Positions 8,497 to 16,600 of a DNA stretch of 64,000 bases are shown here, piece after piece. Under the pieces are notes generated by a model. That model saw only the letters and a list, made by a program, of their open reading frames with translations. It ran no database searches and had not been told where the DNA came from. How positions within the stretch are numbered: position 1 is the stretch's first letter; each line of letters begins with the position of its first letter. Origin of the DNA: Actinoplanes subtropicus (GTDB taxonomy: Bacteria > Actinomycetota > Actinomycetes > Mycobacteriales > Micromonosporaceae); NCBI RefSeq assembly GCF_000721705.1, contig NZ_JOJL01000003.1, positions 1 through 64,000 on the forward strand, given 5' to 3'. A program made the translations under genes and the position numbers.

Positions 8497-10200
8497 TCAG
8501 GGGCCGGGCAACCGTCCGGGCAAAAGCGGGGCCGGGCGGCCGATCAGGTAGCCCTGGACGTAGTCGACGCCCAGCTCGCGCAGCAGCCGCAGGGTGGGCT
8601 CGTCCTGCACGAACTCGGCGACCGTGCGGATCCCGTACGCCTGGCAGACCTGCACCAGGGCCCGCACCAGGACCTGGTCCTGCGGATTGTCGACCAGCTC
8701 GACCACGTACTCCCCATCGATCTTGACCAGGTCGATCGGGAAGATCCGCAGGTAGCGGAACGAGGCGTAGCCCGAGCCGAAGTCGTCCAGGGCCAGCTCG
8801 CAGCCGAGGTCGCGGACCCGGTCGGCGAACCGGCGGGCCTCGCTCAGGTTGCCGATCAGCGCCGTCTCGGTGATCTCGAAGGTGAGCTGGCCGGGGTGCA
8901 CGCCGTACTTCGCCAGGAGCCGTTCGACCTCGTCGGTGAGCCGCGGGTCGCCGACCGAGCGGCCGGACAGGTTGATCTGCAGGCACCGGCCGGGCTGCTC
9001 GGCGGCCAGTTGCATGGCCCGCTCGACCACCCACAGGTCGATGTCGTAGACCGCGTCGAGCCGCTCGGCGGTGTCCAGCACCTGGATCGGCGACTGCGGC
9101 CCGTTCGCCTCGTCGAGCACCCGCAGCAGCAGCTCGTGCCGGGTGACCTCGTTACTCTGCAGGTCGAGGATCGGCTGGGCGTACAGGGTGAACCGGTCGG
9201 TGCCGAGCGCGTCGGCGACCCGGGTCCGGTACGAGCCCTGCCGGTCGCGGGCCGGCACCGGATGCGCCACCGCGGTGACCGCCTTGCCGCCGTCGCGGGA
9301 CTGCCGCCAGGCGTGCTCGGCGTCGATCAGCACCTCGTGGCTGCCGGCCTCGGCGTCCGGGGTGAACCGCACCAGCCCGCCCCACGCGCAGACCCGCAGC
9401 CAGGTGTCGGGCAGCACGAAGGTCTGCGACCGCAGCGCCTCGACCAGCAGCTGGGCCTCGCGCCGGGCCATCGGCCAGGAGGTGCCGGCCAGCAGCAGGC
9501 CGATCTCGCTGGGGCCGACCCGGCCGAGCAGGGCGCCCTCCTGCACCACGCCCTCGAGCACCCGGGCGGCCCGGTGCAGCAGGTCGGCCTGCAGCTCGGG
9601 GCGGATCGCCACGTCCTCGGACCGGGCCGGCTGCACCCGGATGATCAGGATGGCGCCGCCGCCGCGCCGCTGCGCCCGGTCGATCTCGTCGGCGAACCGG
9701 GCCCGGGTGAGCAGGCCGGTCGCCGGGTCCGGGTCGATCAGCGAGTCCTGGACCGTCTCGCTGCGGCGGGCCAGCCGGACCATCTCGCGGCGGGCGCTCT
9801 CCCGGGCCGAGACGTCGGTCACCGTGCCACGGATGCCGCGGACCGTGCCGTCCGGGCTCTTCACCGGCTCGAGCCGGCAGTCCACGTCGAACCAGCCGCC
9901 GTCCGAGCGCATCAGCCGCAAGGTGGTCCGCACCGGGATCCGGCCCGTCCACGTCCGGGTGATCGCGCCGAGCGCCTTCGCGTGGTCGTCGCGGTGCACG
10001 TACCGGGCGAGGACCTTGCGGCTCACCTCGTCCTGGGCGGGCGGGTGGCCGAGCATCGCCCGCAGCGGCGCCGACCAGACAATTTGGTCACCCGCCGCGG
10101 TGTAGGAGAACCAGGCAGCACTGCCCATGCGGTCCTCGGCGGGCGTGCGTGGCTCCGGGAGGGCAGCCGGAAGCGACCGCCGCTCATCCGGTGCAGCCAT
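8497..10200 (-). CDS. PAS / degenerate GGDEF / EAL protein
   Basis: A 567-residue cytoplasmic protein with a PAS domain (about 25-140), a GGDEF-like domain (about 155-295) and an EAL domain (about 310-560). The GGDEF signature is replaced by GPSEI, so the middle domain should not make c-di-GMP but may bind nucleotide and regulate. The EAL domain keeps the key residues: ELL in place of EAL with Glu retained, INLSG, FEITETA, LALDDFGSGY, VKIDG, AEFVQ and VQGYLIGRP. It is therefore probably an active c-di-GMP phosphodiesterase. GGGGGAGG precedes the ATG at 10200. No partner cyclase is adjacent, but an intact GGDEF-EAL protein lies at 35626. Confidence 0.88.
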   Translation of the reverse strand: MAAPDERRSLPAALPEPRTPAEDRMGSAAWFSYTAAGDQIVWSAPLRAMLGHPPAQDEVSRKVLARYVHRDDHAKALGAITRTWTGRIPVRTTLRLMRSDGGWFDVDCRLEPVKSPDGTVRGIRGTVTDVSARESARREMVRLARRSETVQDSLIDPDPATGLLTRARFADEIDRAQRRGGGAILIIRVQPARSEDVAIRPELQADLLHRAARVLEGVVQEGALLGRVGPSEIGLLLAGTSWPMARREAQLLVEALRSQTFVLPDTWLRVCAWGGLVRFTPDAEAGSHEVLIDAEHAWRQSRDGGKAVTAVAHPVPARDRQGSYRTRVADALGTDRFTLYAQPILDLQSNEVTRHELLLRVLDEANGPQSPIQVLDTAERLDAVYDIDLWVVERAMQLAAEQPGRCLQINLSGRSVGDPRLTDEVERLLAKYGVHPGQLTFEITETALIGNLSEARRFADRVRDLGCELALDDFGSGYASFRYLRIFPIDLVKIDGEYVVELVDNPQDQVLVRALVQVCQAYGIRTVAEFVQDEPTLRLLRELGVDYVQGYLIGRPAPLLPGRLPGP

Positions 10201-10556
10201 GCGGCGTCCACCTCCCCCTTACCCGCGCCCCCAGCCCCGACCTATTACCACCCGTCACGGGCACGAAGTAACAGATCCCGGCTGCGTCAATGTTTTGCCA
10301 GATCCTCCGCCAAACCCACTGGCAGCAGCTACTAGCCCGATCAGAGTAGGGATTCAACCGATCGGCTGACCACTGCGCTGCGTAATTCCGGTCCTAGATC
10401 ACCCTTGAAACCATGACGGACAGTTACTGCATGTGCTGATGGTGGAACCTTCTGCGACTCCTACCCAGGTCGGCACCGACCATGCACGGCGGAACTAGAT
10501 CCACATTCGCCGGATATGGTGGCGATTGGACCGACGCGGAGCGAGGACGACGAGGC
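10201..10556. other. Intergenic region, no gene seen
   Basis: This 356-base stretch separates the divergent EAL and Mrr-like genes and is slightly richer in A+T than its surroundings. I see no convincing coding frame. It should hold both promoters, but no single box stands out. Confidence 0.5.
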
Positions 10557-12155
10557 ATGGGCATCATCCGGGACATGCAGCGGGCACACGCCACGCAGGT
10601 GGCCGACGGCCAGCGGGCCAATACCGCCGCGGCACAGCAGCGCGACCTGATCCGGCGCAACGCCGATCTGGCGATCGCCGCCGCCCAGCAGGCGGCGACC
10701 GATGCGGAACGACAGCGCGAACGGCAGCGGCTGTACGCGGAGGCCCGCACCGCCGACGCGGCCGCCGCCAACGCCGAGGTGCGGGCCCGGCTCAGCGACC
10801 TGGACGCGCTGCTGCTCTCCACCCTGGACGTGGACGATCACATCGATCTCGACCAGTTCAAGAAGCCGCTGACCGTGCCGCCGTTCGACCCGGGGCCGCT
10901 CGCCCGCCCGCTGCCCGAGCCCAGCTGGGACAGCTACGTGCCGCCGCAGCCGCGCGGCATGGGCAAGCTGCTCGGCGCGCCGCTGCACCAGCAGCAGACG
11001 GCGAACGCCCGCCGGGTCTACGAGGAGGCGCACGCCCGCTGGGTGGCGGCGGAGGAGCGGCGGGAACGGCAACTGCGGGCGCGGAAGCGGTCGTACGACG
11101 AAAGCCGCCGCAAGTACGAGGCGAAGATGACCGCCTACAACGCCGAGGTCGACCGGTTCGCCGCCGCGGTGGCCGGCGCGGACCCGGCGTCGGTGGTCGA
11201 GTACTTCGCGATGGTGCTCGGCAACTCGGTCTATCCCGACGACTTCCCGCAGCACTTCCGCCTGGCGTACCTGCCGAAGCAGAAGCACCTGCTGATCGAG
11301 TACCACCTGCCGCCGATCGAGGTGATCCCGGTGGTCAAGGAGTACCGCTACGACCGGGTGCGGGACGACCTGACCGCGGTCCCCCGCGACGCCGGCGAGA
11401 TCCGCCGGCGGTATGTGCAGATCATCGCCCAGGTCACGCTGCGGACCGTCCACGAGGTGATCGAGGCGGACCGCGGCGGCCTGGTCCGGCAGGTGTCGTT
11501 CAACGGCATCGTGGACACCATCGACCGCCGGACCGGCCGGTTCGTCCGCCCCTGCCTGGTCTCGGTGAAGACCGACCGGGAGACGTTCGCCGCGATCAAG
11601 CTGCGCCGGGTCGACCCGGTGGCCTGCCTCAAGCACCTGCACGGCACGCTCTCGGTCGAGCCGGACCAACTGGCCGCGGTCACTCCGAAGATCGACTTCG
11701 ACCGGGACGCCGACCGGGACTTCACCGAGGAGTTCAACGTGCTCGCCGAGATCGACGAGCGCCCCAACCTGGTCACCCTGACCGACGCGGCCTGGGAACG
11801 GCAGTTGGCCGAGTTGTTCGGCGTGATGGGCCTGGAGATCGGGCCGGCCGACCGGGGCGCCGGCGGCTCCCGCTGGGTGGCCACCGACCCGCGCCCGATC
11901 TTCGGCGGCCCGGTGGTGATCCACGCGCTGCGCGGCGCCCCGGCCGGCGCGGCGGCGGTGCACGCCCTGGCCGGCGCGGTGACCGCGGCCGGCGCGACCA
12001 AGGGCATCCTGGTGTCGCTGGGCGGCATCGAGCCGGAGGCGTACGACGCGCTGGCCGGCCGCCCGCTCGAGCTGATCGACGGCCCGGCCCTGGTCACGCT
12101 GCTGGCCCACCACCTCCGGGTGAAGGCCCGGATAGAACTAGCCCGCGAGCCGTAA
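10557..12155 (+). CDS. Coiled-coil protein with catalytically degenerate Mrr-like domain
   Basis: About 532 residues. Residues 5-85 are Ala/Arg/Gln-rich and should form a long coiled coil; a second charged helical stretch follows at about 155-215. The C-terminal 125 residues resemble the Mrr-type restriction endonuclease fold: LTDAAWERQLAELFGVMGLE is the entry helix and GATKGILVSLGG the last core strand. The catalytic Q/ExK that should follow the second strand reads VVIHALR, so nuclease activity looks lost. The start at 10557 is taken because GAGGA lies 10 bases upstream; a start at 10482 is possible. It converges on the GNAT gene, overlapping by 18 bases. Function is not known. Confidence 0.7.
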   Translation: MGIIRDMQRAHATQVADGQRANTAAAQQRDLIRRNADLAIAAAQQAATDAERQRERQRLYAEARTADAAAANAEVRARLSDLDALLLSTLDVDDHIDLDQFKKPLTVPPFDPGPLARPLPEPSWDSYVPPQPRGMGKLLGAPLHQQQTANARRVYEEAHARWVAAEERRERQLRARKRSYDESRRKYEAKMTAYNAEVDRFAAAVAGADPASVVEYFAMVLGNSVYPDDFPQHFRLAYLPKQKHLLIEYHLPPIEVIPVVKEYRYDRVRDDLTAVPRDAGEIRRRYVQIIAQVTLRTVHEVIEADRGGLVRQVSFNGIVDTIDRRTGRFVRPCLVSVKTDRETFAAIKLRRVDPVACLKHLHGTLSVEPDQLAAVTPKIDFDRDADRDFTEEFNVLAEIDERPNLVTLTDAAWERQLAELFGVMGLEIGPADRGAGGSRWVATDPRPIFGGPVVIHALRGAPAGAAAVHALAGAVTAAGATKGILVSLGGIEPEAYDALAGRPLELIDGPALVTLLAHHLRVKARIELAREP

Positions 12156-12701
12156 CGCGTAGAAGAGCTTGTCGAAACGCTGGTCGCCGACCGCGACGAA
12201 GCGCTCCAACCGGCCGTACTGCCGGAAGCCGAGCGACTCGTAGAGGGCCGCCGCCCGCGTGTTGTCGGCGCGCTGGTCGAGGGTCAGCACCTCGACCCCG
12301 GCCTCGCGGGCCGCGGCGATCAGCTCGGTCATGATCAGGCGGCCCAGGCCACGGCCCTGGAAGCGCGGGTCGACGGCGAGCTTCTCCACGTCGGCGTGCG
12401 GGCGGTGGGTGGGCCGGTCGTACCGCCGCCAGTAGCCGAGCCCGGCCAGCCCGCCGTCCTCGCCGGCCACCACGAGCACCGCGTCCCGGTCGGCGGCCAC
12501 CGCGGTGAGCAGGCGGCGCACCTCGTCCGGGGCGGGCGGGTCGACCCAGCCCAGCGCCGCGCCGCCGGCCACCAGGCCACCCAGCAGCGCTGCGGCGTCG
12601 GCGATCTCCCGCTCGGAGAGGTCGGAGAGCTCGGAGAGGTCGGAGAGGTCGGAGAGGTCGGAGAGCTCGGAGAGCTCGGAACGCACCCGGCGAAGCCGCA
12701 T
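12138..12701 (-). CDS. GNAT acetyltransferase with Ser-Asp-Leu N-terminal repeat
   Basis: A 187-residue N-acetyltransferase that should transfer acetyl from acetyl-CoA to an amine in the cytoplasm. The acetyl-CoA loop DPRFQGRGLGRLIM and ADNTRAAALYESLGFRQYG are classic. Residues 8-32 consist of SEL/SDL triplets encoded by a 9-bp tandem DNA repeat (12613-12680) before the helix EREIADAAALLGG. The repeat probably forms a flexible or helical tail and may vary in length between strains. The substrate cannot be predicted. Confidence 0.82.
   Translation of the reverse strand: MRLRRVRSELSELSDLSDLSDLSELSDLSEREIADAAALLGGLVAGGAALGWVDPPAPDEVRRLLTAVAADRDAVLVVAGEDGGLAGLGYWRRYDRPTHRPHADVEKLAVDPRFQGRGLGRLIMTELIAAAREAGVEVLTLDQRADNTRAAALYESLGFRQYGRLERFVAVGDQRFDKLFYALRLAG
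12613..12680 (-). repeat. 9-bp tandem repeat inside GNAT gene
   Basis: About 7.5 copies of TCGGAGAGG/C run through the 5' end of the GNAT coding sequence. Nine bases keep the reading frame, so copy-number change would add or remove three-residue SDL/SEL units without breaking the gene. Confidence 0.9.
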
Positions 12702-12770
12702 GGCGGTCAAGTATTGCCCGAGGATGCCAAGTTGAGATCGACCGGTACGACCCAAAGCCCGGCCGGCGTG

Positions 12771-12776
12771 TAGCGT
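12771..12776 (+). promoter_or_regulatory. -10 box TAGCGT for DUF4190 gene
   Basis: TAGCGT is 6 bases before the GTG at 12783, predicting a leaderless message. Confidence 0.6.
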
Positions 12777-12782
12777 CCCCGC

Positions 12783-13691
12783 GTGACCGATCAGTACCCG
12801 CCGCCCCCCGCGTCGGTTCCGCCGCCCGACCCGACGAGCAATCCGGTGCCGCCCCCGCTGCCGTCCTTCCCGCAGCTGCCGTCCTTCCCGCAGCCGCCGG
12901 CCTACCCGCAGCCGCCGGCCGACCCGTACGCACCGCCGGTGAATCCGCCGCAGGCGTACCCGCAGCAGGCCTACCCGCCGCCGCCCGGCTTCCCGCCCCC
13001 ACCGGGCTACCCGCCGCCGCCACCGTACGGCTACCCGGGCCAGCCGCCCGTCGACCCGGGTGTCAACGGCTTCGCGATCGCGTCGCTGGCCTGCGGTTTC
13101 TTCGGCATCTTCGGGGGCGTGCTGTCGATCGTCTTCGGCATCATCGCGCTGAACCAGATCAAGCAGCGCGGGCAGCGCGGCCGCGGCCTCGCGATCGCCG
13201 GCCTGTGCCTCTCCGGGGTCTGGGTGTTGGTGATCGTCGCGATCTTCGCTTTTGCCGCCGCCAACGGCACCAGCTCGGCCAGTCACACCCCGAGCGACAC
13301 CATCGTGCCGACCGTCGCGCAGTCGACGCCGGCCGACGACCCGACCGCGACCCCGACCGACGAGGCGACCCCCGCCGACAAGTTCGTGCCCGGCAAGTGC
13401 CTGAACGACCTCAACGGCGCCCGCACGCCGGTTTCCTGCTCGACCCCGCACGACGGTGAGGTCTACGCGGTCTTCGACCTGAGGAGCCGGAACTGGCCGG
13501 GCGAGAACGCGATCAAGCAGGAGGCCTTGGCCGGCTGCGACTCCCGGCTCGGCTCGTACGCGAAGAACCCCGGCAAGCTGACCTACTACTACCTGTACCC
13601 GGACGAGAGCTTCTGGCCGGACGACCGCAGCGTCATCTGCATCGCCGCCGACCCGCACGACAAAAAGATCACCGGCTCGGTTCGTCGCTGA
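12783..13691 (+). CDS. DUF4190 membrane protein with septum-formation-like domain
   Basis: A 302-residue membrane protein. Residues 1-90 are an intracellular Pro/Tyr-rich tail; two membrane helices (about 97-125 and 138-160) form the DUF4190 hairpin (FAIASLACGFFGIFGGVLSI, GLAIAGLCLSGVWVLV). A Thr/Pro/Ala linker then leads to an extracytoplasmic domain (about 205-302) with cysteines C211, C223, C243 and C278, resembling the septum formation domain found on many actinobacterial membrane proteins. No operon partner is visible; it converges on the helicase-arginase gene with a 23-base overlap. An envelope role is inference. Confidence 0.82.
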   Translation: MTDQYPPPPASVPPPDPTSNPVPPPLPSFPQLPSFPQPPAYPQPPADPYAPPVNPPQAYPQQAYPPPPGFPPPPGYPPPPPYGYPGQPPVDPGVNGFAIASLACGFFGIFGGVLSIVFGIIALNQIKQRGQRGRGLAIAGLCLSGVWVLVIVAIFAFAAANGTSSASHTPSDTIVPTVAQSTPADDPTATPTDEATPADKFVPGKCLNDLNGARTPVSCSTPHDGEVYAVFDLRSRNWPGENAIKQEALAGCDSRLGSYAKNPGKLTYYYLYPDESFWPDDRSVICIAADPHDKKITGSVRR

Positions 13692-16600
13692 ACAGGGCCG
13701 GCACCAGTCGGGCCAGGACCGCTCGATCCTCCGGGCGGTCCGGTTCGTACTCGGTGATCCCGACGCCCGCGATCGGGAACCGGGCGGTCAGCTCCCGCAC
13801 CGCCGCGATCAACTGGTCGGGTGTGACGCCCTCCGGCTCGGGCGTGCCGACCGCCGCGAAGATCGAGGGGTCGAGCACGTCCAGGTCGATGTGGAGATAG
13901 ACGGCCTTGGCGTCGAGCCCGGCGACGACCGAGGCCAGCGTGCCGAGCCCGGCCGGCTCGACGTGCGCGAGGCCGGCCTCCTCGACGTACTCCTTCTCGG
14001 CCGGATCGAGTGCCCGGACGCCGGCGAGCACCACCTGCTCCGGCCGCAGCGTACGCAATGGTGAAATTTCGGGAAAATCGGAACCTAGGAGCGTCCGCAA
14101 GACCATCCCGTGGAACGCCCCGGACGGCGACGACTCGACGGTATTGAGATCGCCATGGGCGTCGAACCACACCACGACGAGCCCGTCCCCATGCGTGGCC
14201 AGCGCCGCCTCGACCGGCGCCACCTCCACGCCGCAGTCCCCACCGACGACCACATCGGGTCGCTCACCGAGGGCGGCCCGCGTCATGGCCAGATTTTCCG
14301 ACAAAGACGATTTATCCGAAATAGGCACGCGGATGCGCTTGTCCGCTGGGACAAAAGCCGCAAGCTCCGCCGCCCCCGCCACGAGCCGGCGGGACGTCGC
14401 CGAGCCCGATCCTTGCCACTGCCCGATCTCGACAACCGTCCGCCGCGGCGTCGGCCTGATCGCCAACTCCTCGATGCGCTGCCACACCGGCCACATCGCG
14501 ACCTCGGGCTCGCGCGCGAAGATGCTCCCCCGGATCCGCACGAAGACGCAGTTGCCGACCCGCTCGAGCACGGCCTGCCGGCGCATGTCGCTCTCCCACT
14601 GCTCCGGCCCGTGGTAGGTGTCTCCGTCGCACTCGATCGCGAGCCGCCGCCCGTCCGGCGCGTTCAGCACGAAATCGATCCGATACGCCCCGATCCGGAA
14701 CTGCGGGATCGGCCGGTACCCGCGCGCCACCAGCCGCTTGAACACGTCCCGCTCGAAGTCGCTCTCGCAAAGCCCCAGGTCGGCCTCCCGAACTTCAAGA
14801 TCAAAAGCATTGTCCGCGTACGTGAGGAGCAGTGCCCTCGCGTCATCGGCCAGGAGCGACCCCGCGCGTACCGAATGGAAGATCCACAGTTGGTCGCGAG
14901 CCCGGGACGCGGCCACGTTGATCCGCCGGTGGTACTCGCGCTTGGTGAAGGCCGCGACCCGCGGATCGTTGTCCGACACGACCATGGACACCAGCACGAC
15001 GTCCCGCTCGTCGCCCTGGAACGTGTACGCGTCGCCGACCCGCAGCCGCCGCGCCTGAATCTCGTCCTCGCCGATCTCGTCGCGCAGCAGTTGCAGCAGA
15101 TAACCGGCCTGCCCACTCGTGCTGAGCAGCGAGATCACGCCGAGCGTCTTACCGCCATATTCCGGATTTTTCACGATCGCCGCGACCTGGGCCACCAGCG
15201 CGAACGCCTCGGCCGTGTTCACGTCGCCGAACCCGGAGAGCGGCTGCCGCACGCCGTCCGGCAGGAAGACCGTGCGGATCGGCGCGAGCGACGGCCGGTC
15301 CGCCCGCAGCGGCATGATCTTGCCGTCGTAGTAGTGCCGCGAGGAGAACTCGATGATCTGCGGCACGCACCGGAAGTGCTCGCGCAGCAGGATCCGCTCC
15401 GGCGACCGGCGCACCGCGTGGTCGTAGAGCGACGACTCCGGGTCGAAGTGCTCGGCCGACGGCACGTCCCCGAGATGGCTGTGGATCAGCCCGGCGACCG
15501 ACCCCACGAACCCCAGCTGCGGCCCGATCTGCTGATCGTCGCCGACCACCACGGCCCGCTCGGCCAGCGACAGCACCGGCAGCGAGAACAGATCCGCCTG
15601 GGACGCCTCGTCCACGATCACCACGTCGAAGTGGGCGCCGCCGGCGAACTGCTCGATCGCCCGGTCCACCGACATGACCCAGACCGGCACCGCCTCGACC
15701 GCCGACTCCATGTGCCGCTGGGCGTGCGCCTGCCAGGCCGCGGCGGTCCGGCCGGTGCCCTTGCCGATCTTCCGGAGCGCGGTGGTCCAATCGGCCAGCG
15801 CGGCCTTGCGCCGGTCGTCGAGACTGCGGGCCACCTCGAGCCACGCGCTGGCCACGACGAGATCCGCGGTCCGCCGCCGGATCTTGTCGCGGGCGTTCTC
15901 CACCCGCTTGGCCAGGATCGCCGGGTCGACGCTGCCGATCACCTCGTCGAACCAGGTCTGCGCGCTCCGCCAGGCCCACGCGTCCAGGCACGCCCGGCCG
16001 GAGACGGCGGGCACCTGGCCGACCTCGATCATCGCAGCCCACTCCGGCGCTTCCTCCGCCAGGCGATTGCGCAGCTCGATGTATTGCTCGACCTCGGCAC
16101 GCAGCGCCTGCAGGCGACGGACCTCGGCCACCGCGTCGTCCCAGCCCGCCAGCGTCGACCACGCCTCGGCCAGCCGCGGCCAGGGCGCGAGCCGCTCCGC
16201 GATGGCCCTGTCCTGCTCGACCAGCGCGTCCCATTCGCCGACCGCCGGGGCCTCGTCGATCAACGTCTCGACCGCGGCCAGCGAGGCGGGATCAAGATCA
16301 AGGTCATGTTGCGGTACGAGCACGGCCAGGCGCTCGGCGAGGGCCGGCCAATGGCGTACGTCCCAATCGAGAGACTGACCCGCGTCGGACAGCAACGTGC
16401 CCGCCCAGATCTCCGGGTCACCCGATGGCGTTTCTATCCCCAGGCGGTCGATCCACTCCGACCAGTGCCCGCCGAGCCGGTTGCGAGCCTGCGCGCGGCG
16501 CACCCAGGCCGTGACGAGATCCACGTCCTCGGCCGTGCGCAGCGGCTCGCCGTCCACCCGCACCTCGTCGGCCAGCTTGAACAGCCCCGCCTGCAGCAGC

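Noticed and set aside
8485..10335. A 616-codon plus-strand frame
   Set aside because: It is antisense to the EAL-domain gene, which has clear motifs.
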